Of a stretch of DNA of 64,000 nucleotides, positions 34,312-44,456 are shown in pieces. The DNA lies in NCBI GenBank assembly GCA_032433765.1, contig JAVIAB010000139.1, positions 40,683,576 through 40,747,575 on the forward strand, read 5' to 3'. Numbering within the stretch: the stretch's first letter is position 1; every line of letters begins with the position of its first letter. The position numbers and the translations under genes were made by a program. Source of the stretch: Megaustenia siamemsis (lineage: Eukaryota > Mollusca > Gastropoda > Stylommatophora > Ariophantidae). Below the pieces are notes generated by a model. It was not told where the DNA came from. It made no database searches and saw only the letters and a program-made list of their open reading frames with translations.

Positions 34312-34324
34312 TTGCGTGCCAAAA
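34312..34324. repeat. SINE target-site duplication, right
   Basis: TTGCGTGCCAAAA, identical to 33937-33949. Confidence 0.9.
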
Positions 34325-34516
34325 TGGCACATATTGCAGAGATAACAGCTCTAAAATCTATGGCTCGGTTTCCATAACAATAGTTGTTACAATGACAGCT
34401 TGTCAAGCCATCGATCAACCTCCCATAGTCGCCTCTTACGACATGCCTGGAAGGTCACAGTGTCACTATTCTTTACTTCCCTCATAATGAGGTCCCGGTA
34501 ACACACAGGTACATAC

Positions 34517-35110
34517 ATACATCATCATCATCAAGTACCGGGCCTGCTGGCGTAGGTGATCATGTCTCTCCACAACTTTCGATCTCGGCAGCTATTTATC
34601 ATTTCTGTTGTTGACCTTCTGCCAAGCCATTCTCTTAAGCTCTGTTATTTTTTCTCTTTGCTTCCCTCTATCTCTTCGTCCCTCAATTTTTCCAGTTGTT
34701 GCAATATATTCCTGTAGTTCTCTTCTCATTACATGGCCAAAAAATGATGATTATTTCTTCCTAATATTGGAAATTAGCTCTCTTTTTGCTTTGACCTCTC
34801 TCAGAACATCTTCATTACTCTTCTTAGCTGTCCATGGTACTCTCAACATTCTTCTGTAAAACCACATTTCTACAGACTCCAGTAATTTTTTGTCTGTTGT
34901 CCTCTTGTCCATGATTCGCATCCATATATCAAGACTGGCTCTCCGTAACATTTAAGAACTCTTTTTCTTGTTTCTATTGTCAAAAATGGATTGCATAGTA
35001 TCTTCCTCATTTTTTGGAAAGCTGCATTTGCCTGAGCCATTCTGCATCTCACCTCTTTTGTACATCTTCCGTCTGAGGTTAACAAAGTTCCCAAATATTT
35101 AAATATATAC
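34517..35110 (-). mobile_element. LINE family B (subtype B') C-terminal fragment
   Basis: The minus strand has YIFKYLGTLLTSDGRCTKEV, then KCYGEPVLIYGCESWTRGQQ and, one frame over, [20 protein letters not shown]. The 3' end is (ATC)n at 34519-34532 followed by AAGTACCGGGCCTGCTGGCG. 5'-truncated at about 35110. Confidence 0.85.
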
Positions 35111-36055
35111 ATACTATTATAATACATACACACACACATACATAAATCGGTGACTTTTTCTTGTCTTTGTTCAAACGGTCACAAAAAGTGATAAGAGTTA
35201 AGGATGAATCCAGAACAAACGCTAAAAATGCCCCGATTAGTCGCAAGTTAAACGCTGTGGACGTCACGGAAGAATCTATTCAGTGGTTTCCTTTACGCCC
35301 TCCCACTGTGTTCTCATGTTCCCCGCCATTTCAAATTTCCGTTCGTGCGCCCCTAGCACGTTATTTGAGAACCGCTGAAGTAAGATATCTCAAACCTTCA
35401 TCCACATCCCAAGGGGTTTAACTCGTGTCTGATCTGCAGCTTTACGAGATAGGAATGTTAGATTACTGCTCCTGGCTGCCGGTGTATTTTTATTTAGAAA
35501 ACATTAAACTCACGTCTGACAGTGTTATCACTGTGGGCAGTTGCCACTAAATGATGGAAAGAAATAATTAAAAAAATAAAATGATGACAGAATAAAAATA
35601 GATATTGTTGAGGGAAGATTTACTAGTTGATGCAATCAACTTTTATTGTTTCAATTACTGAAAAATTACAGAATGCATTTGAAAAGTTATAGCCCCTTTA
35701 GATAATATCTTTAACGGGGACACATAACTTCTGAAAAAGGAGGAAAGGGGGGGGGGGGGGGGGGGGGGTGCGCGCACACGCACAAAAAATGCCTACTTTT
35801 ATTTTCGGCGATGGTTAGAACAAAGTAAAAACAATTTTATTTTTCCTAGGAAACATGACCGTTTCTGATAACTTTTATTTGTTATTACTTGTATGAATGC
35901 AATTTTTGTTATGTTTTTTTGAGCTTTTGTGCATCTGTGCAATGGGTGTCCAAACACGTTATATAATTGTGTAATTCAACAAAAACACAGATAAATACTT
36001 TATAGCTTTGACTATACGTTCTGTATCTATTCTTCAATATTAATATAATATAGTA
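35111..36055. other. Spacer with a G run
   Basis: A G run at about 35747-35768 is followed by TGCGCGCACACGCAC. No gene signature recognised. Confidence 0.5.
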
Positions 36056-36059
36056 TTCA

Positions 36060-36600
36060 TGTGATTAGATTTTATTATCTTCCTCTTCTTCTTTCCTTTC
36101 TCGTCTGCTTTCAGCGTCGAGAGGAGATATAGTTTGCGGCATTTTGCTCTTCTTTTCGCCTCTGCTGCTGTTATGTTTCCTAGTGCTTTCAACATTCCAT
36201 CAATCCATACCTTCCGTAGTCGATCCTTGGGTCTGGTGTTCTCGCAACGTTTATTGAGGGCTCGTTGTGCTGTGTTTTGATATTTCTGCCTTGTCACATG
36301 ACCAAACCAATGTATATGTTGTTTCTTATATATTCTGTGGCGGGGGTTATTCTAGCTTTTTTCTCAATTCTTCATTTCTGATCTTGTCCTTCAGGCTGTT
36401 TCCTGTCATTCGTCTCATCTCAGCAGATTTTATTCTCTTCGATCTTTTATATTTATATTTGTATTTTTTTTCTGGAACTAAATACTTCATTATCCCATAA
36501 ATGTGATCTTTTATTATACCAATGTCATCACTTCTTGTTAAATTCATTAACACAAGCATTTGCTGTCCATCACAATATCCCACTTTCCCCATAGCAAAGT
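36060..36600 (-). mobile_element. LINE family A C-terminal fragment
   Basis: The minus strand contains RMTGNSLKDKIRNEELRKKL (36592-36347), then GHVTRQ-like and AQRALNKRCENTRPKDRLRK followed by WIDGMLKALGNITAAEAKRR. These match the LINE at 1-927. It has a frameshift between the two halves. The 3' tail is (CTTC)n at 36080-36100. Confidence 0.85.
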
Positions 36601-36825
36601 AATTAATATAGGCGTCATTTCATGATATGTCATTTTGAATGGTTTTATGGTGAAGCTTTAAAGTATATGACTCATTCATAATGTGTTTTAATTGTGCTTG
36701 TTCCGCGTTAAAGATCTTTTACAGTCTAAGTATTGATTTGTTTGTTCTTGTCATACCTGCAACGCCGACCCCTCCCCTTTTTCCCCATACTTTTAGCTGC
36801 GTTATTATATCTACGTCAACTTGTC
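36601..36825. other. Spacer
   Basis: Nothing recognised. Confidence 0.4.
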
Positions 36826-36902
36826 CATTGTACCATCTATTTTCTAATCTCCATCGTACCATCTATTTCTAATCTCCATTGTACCATCTATTTTCTAATC
36901 TA
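36826..36902. repeat. ~25-bp direct repeat, three copies
   Basis: CCATTGTACCATCTATTTTC followed by TAATCT occurs three times with small changes. Confidence 0.8.
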
Positions 36903-36954
36903 TTACCACTGATCAATTATTAAGTTTGTTGATTAGATATGCGAGTCAAGGATT

Positions 36955-37215
36955 GAGTGTTCTAGAGGCAAGACGTCGGCCGTGGATATGAAGACTCTTA
37001 TTAGAATCAAGACATAAGCTGTAGGAGTTTTGCATTTTGTATCCGTTATTTCATCGTGGCTTTATCCCCATTCACTGGGTAGTGGGATTAAATATCCATC
37101 CCTTTCAGATAACGGTAAAAACAGGAGGCAATGTGTGCACTCGTGCATGTTAAAGAACCATTGGCAGTTAAAAATCGAGAAGAGTAGGCTAAAATATCCA
37201 CTGCCTGGGCAAAAT
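36955..37215 (+). mobile_element. SINE family S4 (copy 1, decayed head)
   Basis: GGAGTTTTGCATTTTGTATC, then TTTCATCGTGGCTTTATCCC, AAAAACAGGAGGCAATGTGT and TTAAAGAACCATTGGCAGTT match in order the element at 55750-56115. That copy still has a tRNA-like head. Confidence 0.65.
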
Positions 37216-37264
37216 AGTTTATGCAATCATCCCATGATGTGGTCTGATGGAGCAGGTATTGGGG

Positions 37265-38422
37265 CTTGTCACTCAGGATGGCACTAATTTTGGCACTTAG
37301 AATGGCACTCAGGATGGCACTAATTTTGGCACTTAGAATGGCACTCGGGATCGCACTAATTTTGGCACTTAGAATGACACTCAGGATGACACTAATTTTG
37401 GCACTTAGAATGGCACTCAGGATGACACTAATTTGGCACTTAGAATGACACTCAGGATGACACTAATTTTGGCACTTAGAATGACACTCAGGATGACACT
37501 AATTTTGGCACTTAGAATGGCACTCAGGATGACACTAATTTTGGCACTTAGAATGGCACTCGGGATCGCACTAATTTTGGCACTTAGAATGACACTCAGG
37601 ATGACACTAATTTTGGCACTTAGAATGGCACTCAGGATGACACTAATTTGGCACTTAGAATGGCACTCAGGATGACACTAATTTTGGCACTTAGAATGGC
37701 ACTCGGGATCGCACTAATTTTGGCACTTAGAATGACACTCAGGATGACACTATTTTGGCACTTAGAATGGCACTCAGGATGACACTAATTTTGGCACTTA
37801 GAATGACACTCAGGATGACACTAATTTTGGCACTTAGAATGACACTCAGGATGACACTAATTTTGGCACTTAGAATGACACTCAGGATGACACTAATTTT
37901 GGCACTTAGAATGGCACTCAGGATGACACTATTTTGGCACTTAGAATGACACTCAGGATGACACTAATTTTGGCACTTAGAATGACACTCAGGATGACAC
38001 TAATTTGGCACTTAGAATGACACTCAGGATGACACTAATTTGGCACTTAGAATGACACTCAGGATGACACTAATTTTGGCACTTAGAATGACACTCAGGA
38101 TGACACTAATTTTGGCACTTAGAATGACACTCAGGATGACACTAATTTTGGCACTTAGAATGACACTCAGGATGACACTAATTTGGCACTTAGAATGACA
38201 CTCAGGATGACACTAATTTTGGCACTTAGAATGACACTCAGGATGGCACTAATTTGGCACTTAGAATGGCACTCAGGATGGCACTAATTTTGGCACTTAG
38301 AATGGCACTCAGGATGGCACTAATTTTGGCACTTAGAATGACACTCAGGATGACACTAATTTGGCACTTAGAATGACACTCAGGATGACACTAATTTTGG
38401 CACTTAGAATGACACTCAGGTT
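37265..38422. repeat. 36-bp minisatellite, about 32 copies
   Basis: Units of GGCACTTAGAATGACACTCA followed by GGATGACACTAATTTT. Variants GGCACT/GACACT and loss of one or two T are interspersed. Open frames of up to 80 codons here are by-products. Confidence 0.95.
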
Positions 38423-39250
38423 GGCACTCGTCAATCGACCCAGTTGATTGATGAAGGAGTGGGTACCTGGCTTACTAAGTTGGAGAAAAAGTAATGACGC
38501 CGAGGAAGAGAGACACTACCAAATGCTGCAACCGTATACTGGGAAACATTAGTTCACAACCCCATGGCCTGCATTTGTCACGGGACATTACTGCTTCACT
38601 ACTTACATGTTAATTTGTTAATTGCTTAGTTAGTTAGTTGATTCACTCACAAAGAAGTCGATCTGTTTGAAAATTGTTTCCACTGCACTCGAGTCGGGCA
38701 CTGAAAGTGATAAACACAACTAAAACGCTAACAAATATTGATTGTATCATTTTAATTGGTTCTAATTATGTTCGAAATGTGCACCAGTTTCAGCAAGAAT
38801 GCTCATTAAATGCACCTTGATAAGTGTACACAAATAATTTAAAAAAAATAGAATAACATTTGTTGAACTGAAGTTTCCAGATGCTCCTTACCTGTGGAAG
38901 CCCTATGTGATTACAAATGAAAATGTATTGTGCCATCTCGGTTATTTTCGGTAACTACATACATTTCTGCACAAATATCCGTTTACCTTATCGTGGTTTG
39001 ACAGTATGCGTAGTCTGACCAACAGGTTGCAAAGCTCTGTCGGTTGAGGTTTGCTCATGGCAGGTTCTTTCCTAGCTGGACAAGTTTGCGCTGGTAATGT
39101 AAACTAAAAGTACAGGATGAAGTGCGGTGTCAGTCAACCTACGATCTGTGTTCATGTCTCGAGACAGCTTTTTGTCTCTATAGTTGTCTATCAATTCTGT
39201 TTTTAAACACTCTTCTGAATTAATTTATTAATCTGTCATGTATATATATA
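38423..39250. other. Spacer; one possible exon
   Basis: 38881-38950 is open in one frame and flanked by a plausible acceptor (GAAGTTTCCAG) and donor (CG|GTAACT). It has no family signature. Otherwise nothing seen. Confidence 0.3.
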
Positions 39251-39254
39251 TCTG

Positions 39255-39500
39255 TTTAATTCTATCTCTTTTTTCTTTTTCACAATGTATTCCAACTGTT
39301 TTTTTCTCATTACATGACCAAGTAAGATGATTATTCCTATTATTGTGGTAATGAGCTTTACTTTTCCACTGGCATCTTTCAGAACGTCTTCGTTACTCTT
39401 TGTATTGTCAATTGCACTCTCAACATTATTCTGTTAATCAAAGGTTTTGCTTGTCAGTTGTCCAGTTTTTCATGATTTACTGACAAAGACGAAGACTAGC
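39255..39500 (-). mobile_element. LINE family B' relic
   Basis: The + strand TCTCATTACATGACCAAGTA, then TTCAGAACGTCTTCGTTACT and CTCTCAACATTATTCTGT, parallels 34725-34860. Strongly diverged. Confidence 0.6.
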
Positions 39501-39734
39501 TCCGCAGTAAACGATCACTATGTTATAACATAAAAATATCGTTAGTAAGTGAAATAATGACCTAAAATTGTCACATTCTTTAGAGGTGTGAAATCAGTGA
39601 TCTGCCTCGCTGTTAGTACCTACTCAATTAAAGTAGTCAGGTTCCCATTTCTTTTTCATGTGAGGGGCCGAATTATTGGGTCAGACATTCTTTCAATCAG
39701 AATGAGATAGGAAAAATGAGGAATCTGTGTAGAG

Positions 39735-40375
39735 AGAAGGTGGTTTAGAAGATGTTATTGATGACAGTTGTGAAAGGTGACTGTGTACAGAGAATGTGGT
39801 TGGAAGATTTTATTGATAGCAGTTATAAAAGGTGACGTATACTGAGAATGTGGTTGGAAGATTTTATTGATGGCAGTTGTAAAAGGTGACTGTGTACGGA
39901 GAATGTGGTTGGGAGATTTTATTGATGGCAGTTGTAAAAGGTGACTGTGTACGGAGAATGTGGTTGGGAGATTTTATTGATGGCAGTTGTAAAAGGTGAC
40001 TGTGTACGGAGAATGTGGTTGGGAGATTTTATTGATGGCAGTTGTAAAAGGTGACTGTGTACGGAGAATGTGGTTGGGAGATTTTATTGATGGCAGTTGT
40101 AAAAGGTGACTGTGTACGGAGAATGTGGTTGGGAGATTTTATTGATGGCAGTTGTAAAAGGTGACTGTGTACGGAGAATGTGGTTGGGAGATTATTGATG
40201 GCAGTTGTAAAGGTGACTGTGTACGGAGAATGTGGTTGGAGATTTTATTGATGGCAGTTGTAAAAGGTGACTGTGTACGGAGAATGTGGTTGGGAGATTT
40301 ATTGATGGCAGTTGTAAAAGGTTACTTAGGGTAAGGAGAGGTGGCTTGGAAGATTTTGTTGATAATAACTGTAAA
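39735..40375. repeat. ~57-bp minisatellite, about 11 copies
   Basis: Units contain GATTTTATTGATGGCAGTTG, then TAAAAGGTGACTGTGTACGG and AGAATGTGGTTGGGA. Edge copies are diverged; decayed copies continue to about 40545. Between 40385 and 40450 the stretch TTTACAATTGGTAAATTGTA and its inverse form a short imperfect hairpin. Confidence 0.9.
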
Positions 40376-40654
40376 GGGTGACTTCACCTTTACAATTGGT
40401 AAATTGTAAGGACCAATTTACCAATTGTAAATTGGTAATTGGTCCTTACAACCCGAAGTCGAGTAAGGAGAAGGTGGTGTGCAAGATTTTATTGATGGCG
40501 GATGCAAAGAGTGACTTCGGGTAAGGAGAAGGACTTTCTTGATTATTTTGTGAAGTGTTTATTAATGCCAATTGTAAAAGCCGGAGAAAAAATAAACGAA
40601 TAACAGAAAAATGAATCCCTTATCACCTAACTCGAGTCTAATTCTGGTTAGAGA

Positions 40655-40659
40655 GCGAC

Positions 40660-40700
<41 letters not shown>

Positions 40701-40714
40701 AAGAAAGAAAGAAA

Positions 40715-40763
<49 letters not shown>

Positions 40764-40825
40764 AGAAAGAAAAAGAAAGAAGAAAAAAAAGAAAGAAAAG
40801 ACAGAAAGATAGAGGGAGAGAAAGC
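40655..40825. repeat. (GA)n/(GAAA)n microsatellite
   Basis: A purine-only strand about 150 bases long, with spurious frames on both strands. Confidence 0.95.
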
Positions 40826-41142
40826 ACAAGAGAGACTCACACATATTGCAATTCTATATTTCTTTCCTTTCGTCGGCATTATCGTCATCGATGTGCATCA
40901 CAGGGTACATATCATAGAGTGGCACTGAGTTTCTTCAAGTGGAGATTAACGCAATCTGACAAAGTTTACATTTAAAAATAACTTCTGATATCATGATACT
41001 TTACTGCATTAAAACAAAAATAAGAGCCAGATATGCCAGATTACTCAGATGCTAATGTAAACGGTTTGGGCTGCAATCTCTGTTGTAACAGTGTTGCTGT
41101 GGTAGATACGCATTACATCACATCAGAGAGTTGGAGAACCAG

Positions 41143-41145
41143 AGC

Positions 41146-41189
<44 letters not shown>

Positions 41190-41192
41190 AAG
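41143..41192. repeat. (GA)n microsatellite
   Basis: Nearly uninterrupted GA dinucleotides. Confidence 0.95.
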
Positions 41193-41299
41193 GGAGAGAG
41201 ATAAAAGGGAGATGAATAAAAAAGCAAACTGGACCTTTGAAAGAATATATTTTAAACTTTTGAACTAAAAATATGCTTTGCAGAACGAACTTTCTTATC

Positions 41300-41390
41300 T
41301 CTTGCTCTCTCTCTCTCTCTCTCTCTCGCTCTTCTTCTCTTCCCTAGTATGTGTGTGTGAATGTATGTATGTATATGTGAATATAAATAT

Positions 41391-41455
<65 letters not shown>
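41300..41455. repeat. (CT)n then (TA)n microsatellites
   Basis: (CT)n at about 41302-41330, GTAT-rich linker, then (AT)n at 41395-41454. Confidence 0.95.
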
Positions 41456-41459
<4 letters not shown>

Positions 41460-41510
41460 GTTGCAAATGAAAAAACAATTAGCATCCTATATCATCATGC
41501 AACTGTCTGG

Positions 41511-41524
41511 ACAAACATTTCATA
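41511..41524. repeat. SINE target-site duplication, left
   Basis: ACAAACATTTCATA, repeated at 41785-41798. Confidence 0.9.
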
Positions 41525-41784
41525 GTAAAAAAAAGTAAAGTACCCCCGTCACGCCAAGTGGCGTATAGGGAATATGGTGTTATTGACCATACATTTTACA
41601 GACCTTCGGCACATGATTTTTGGGGTAATGTGGTCGGTATTACGACCGTGCCGCTTCACTTTCCCAGAAAAAAATCCGGTACCCATTAAAGGCTGGGTGA
41701 ACCCGGAGGCCGTCGGTTGGGATCGAACCCTACCCCTTGTCCTTTGTAGTCCAGTCCACTAACCACTGAGCTATCGCGGCTCCC
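41525..41784 (-). mobile_element. tRNA-headed SINE, family S1, complete
   Basis: The minus strand starts with the head GGAGCCGCGATAGCTCAGTG (right end) and ends in a GTACTTTACTTT tail (left end). It is near full length compared with 42155-42410. Flanked by a perfect 14-bp duplication. Confidence 0.9.
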
Positions 41785-41798
41785 ACAAACATTTCATA
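41785..41798. repeat. SINE target-site duplication, right
   Basis: ACAAACATTTCATA, identical to 41511-41524. Confidence 0.9.
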
Positions 41799-41892
41799 AC
41801 TGAAGTTATTCTTTCCAAAATATTCGCACGTTTACCGCTCTTTAACCCTTTCCCCAATCCGTTGCAGGAAAAGCCTGGTCGAATTACAAATA

Positions 41893-42044
41893 TAGAAACG
41901 GTACGCCCGTGCGCTTTATTTTCCCAGAAAAAAATCTGGTACCCATTAAAGGCTGGGTGAACCCGGAAGCCGTCGGTTGGGATCAAATCCTACCTCATGT
42001 GCTTTGTAGTCCAGTTCACTAACCACTGGGCTATCGCGTCTCCC
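41893..42044 (-). mobile_element. SINE family S1, 3'-truncated
   Basis: Head and first half of the body only. It stops at the ACGGTACGCCCGTGC part and lacks the 3' 110 bases. More diverged than its neighbours. Confidence 0.8.
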
Positions 42045-42141
42045 TGGTACACAGTGTAAGGTACTTATATTATTGTGCTTCTGGAATATCATCATCATCA
42101 TCATGTGCCATACCGATTGGCGTAGACGATAATGTCCATCC

Positions 42142-42154
42142 ACAATCTTCTATC
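42142..42154. repeat. SINE target-site duplication, left
   Basis: ACAATCTTCTATC, repeated at 42411-42423. Confidence 0.9.
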
Positions 42155-42410
42155 ATGGAGCCGCGATAGCTCAGTGGTTAGTGAACTGGACTACCACGGA
42201 CAAGGGGTAGGGTTCGATCCCAACCGACGGCTTCCGGGTTCACCCAGCCTTAAATGGGTACCGGATTTTTTCTGGGAAAGTAAAGCAGCACGGGCGTAAT
42301 ACTGACCACATTACCCAAAAATCATGTGCTGAAGGTCTGTAAAATATAGGGTCACTAACACCATATTTCCCTATACGCCACTTGGCGTGACGGGGGTACT
42401 TTACTTTTTT
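42155..42410 (+). mobile_element. tRNA-headed SINE, family S1, complete, nested in LINE B
   Basis: The head has A-box TAGCTCAGTGG and B-box GGTTCGATCCC, and the tail is GGGGGTACTTTACTTTT. It sits inside LINE B with a perfect 13-bp duplication of LINE sequence. Confidence 0.92.
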
Positions 42411-42423
42411 ACAATCTTCTATC
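42411..42423. repeat. SINE target-site duplication, right
   Basis: ACAATCTTCTATC, identical to 42142-42154. Confidence 0.9.
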
Positions 42424-42999
42424 TATAGGGCATCGTATCAGTTCTGTTGTTGACTGTTTTCCATGCCATGACACCAAGCTATTCAGTATTTTATCTTTGT
42501 CGTCCGCATTCTCTCTTTCCTTGTATTTTTCTGTTGTAACCAAGTATTCCAACTTTCCTCCTCCATGATGTGCCTGAAAAATGCTGATTATTTCTTTCTT
42601 ATGTTTCTTAGGAGCTGCCTTTTTGTGTTCGCCTCTTTAAGAATTTCCTCATTGGTCTTTTTAGCTGTCCAGGGAACTTTCAACATTCTTCTGAGAAATC
42701 CCATCTCTGTGGCCTTTAACCGTCTTTTCATTGTTTGTCTACTGTCCATGATTCACTTCCATAGGTCAGAGTTGGTTCTATATAACACCAATGAACTCTC
42801 TTTCGCACTTCATTTGACATAGATTTGTTGCAAAAAATATTTATCATTTTCTGAAATGCTATGTTGACCTGGGCTATTCTGCTTTTTATTTTTGTGATGC
42901 ATCTTCCATCTGATGTTATTATTGTGCTCAAGTATTTCAATCGTTGCACTTGTTTCAGATTTGTCCTGTTTATTTTATTCTGCATGATGGTGATGATTG

Positions 43000-44320
43000 T
43001 TTCTTTGATATGATCATTACTTATGTTTTCTTACAATTCAGACTTACACTTTTTTTTTGCTTTCTTTTATTATGCCTATCATTTCTTATAGTTCATTCTG
43101 TTGTTTTGAAATATACTATTCATTTACTTTTGTTTAAAGAACATAAAGCGCACAAAACGATAAGCCATAAGCTGAATCAGTGAATACTGGAGTTTTAATA
43201 CGCGTACTCCAACAGCCTGCTACCCCTAGCAGTCTTTGAGGCGCCAAATTAGTGAGTTATTCAAGATCTTTTTCCATTCTTCCCTTTAGTGTGCTACTTT
43301 CCGACTTTGTTCGAATATTTCCAGCTCCAGTCATTCAAGTCATGAATCCATTATATATTTATGCTATTGGCACTGAATAATTAAGGAGCTACGCTACTGA
43401 ATAACAAAGCTACTATTTTGCTATCATTCATAGAAAACGAGAATACACGGCGAAAGAAAAGAAAAAAAAACATTTCTAGAGCGCTGAAAAATTCATAGTG
43501 AACTATGACTGACGGAGCCTACTACTATTTTTCTATGCATAAAAACAGAAAAACAAAAATCTTGTTTTGATTATCTTTTTTTAAATACTAATTTATGATT
43601 CAAGTCATTTAGAAGATTAATCCAAAACTGAAAAGGAAAACGCAAGATCCTAAAATATAATTGTTGATCTGTGTAACTAGTTTTAATGTCACAGTTTATA
43701 GACAAAAGTGTCTGGAGATTATTCTCTTTGCGGTGGTGAAGGATCATAACATTTCATCTCCTTATTACCTCCCTTAACAGCTTCAGAAAGGGGACATATT
43801 TGTACAGAAAATTTCATCCCTTTATTACCTCCTCTTAGGCGTCGGTCAGGTACATATTTGTACTGAACATTTCATCTCCTTTTACCTCCCCTAACCGCAT
43901 CATATCACGTTCACATTGCACCGAACAATTATCCACCTCATTGCCTCGCTAACCGCGTCAGTCACATGTCCATTTGTACAATTATTTCCTCTACATTACC
44001 AACATGAAACAAACCCACTATATTTTTGTGGATAGCTATTTACCTTCTCAGCAAAATTATTTTATGTCGTAATGAGCCGCCACCCTAAATTTCACATCGT
44101 GCACAGAAAGGGATCTGTCTTCTAGATAACAATTAAGGAAACTACATTTTTGGCCATTAAATCTGTTTGGAGTTCTGTAACATGCTTTCTTTAATATTTC
44201 CTGTTTACACCAGTAAATCTAACGTGTCTTAGGTAAATAATCCTACCCTCATTTTTGGTATCAGGTTAACTTAACCTTTAACCTTTTGGAATCTGCCCGA
44301 TTTTACGAATGTTTTCCCAG
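43000..44320. other. Spacer upstream of the first receptor exon
   Basis: 43740-43990 holds three or four very degenerate copies of an AACATTTCATC...TTACCTCC motif, about 65 bp apart. I could not find GPS-domain or TM1-start exons here. Confidence 0.4.
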
Positions 44321-44456
44321 AATGCCTTGTCATGTGGAGTCTGTTTTATTTCAGGTCTCTGCAAGGAGAGAGGAATTCCATCCACAAAAATCTGGCACTG
44401 ACCTTACTGGCGGCGGAGATTTTGTTTGTGTTTGGGATGACCAGGCCAGGCATCAG
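44321..44456 (+). CDS. Receptor exon 1 in window: TM1 end to TM2
   Basis: The acceptor is TTTTCCCAG and the donor CATCAG|GTGAAC. The frame starts with two bases of a split codon, then [20 protein letters not shown] and [20 protein letters not shown]. Ends after AG of a split codon. Confidence 0.88.

Larger units (their letters stand above)
33878..34500 (+). mobile_element. Interspersed repeat Y (copy 1), split by a SINE
   Basis: TGTCCTTTCGAGCCGAAAAC...CTTGCGTGCCAAAA, then after the SINE ATGGCACATATTGCAGAGAT...GTCGCCTCTTACGACATGCC followed by TGGAAGGTCACAGTG. It matches 50670-50925 (inverted) and 61796-62100. All three copies start beside a TATC/CTAT microsatellite. Family not recognised. Confidence 0.75.
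42087..42990 (-). mobile_element. LINE family B, split by a SINE
   Basis: Outer parts 42087-42154 and 42411-42990. The minus strand carries RLKYLSTIITSDGRCITKIK, then IEPTLTYGSESWTVDKQ and RRMLKVPWTAKKTNEEIL-like sequence, ending at the (ATC)n tail at 42090-42103. Several frameshifts. Confidence 0.85.

Noticed and set aside
37266..37949. Met/Leu/Ala/Arg-rich small proteins
   Set aside because: Frames of a 36-bp minisatellite.
40562..40928. Glu/Arg/Lys-rich or Phe/Leu/Ser-rich proteins
   Set aside because: Frames of (GA)n and (GAAA)n microsatellite.
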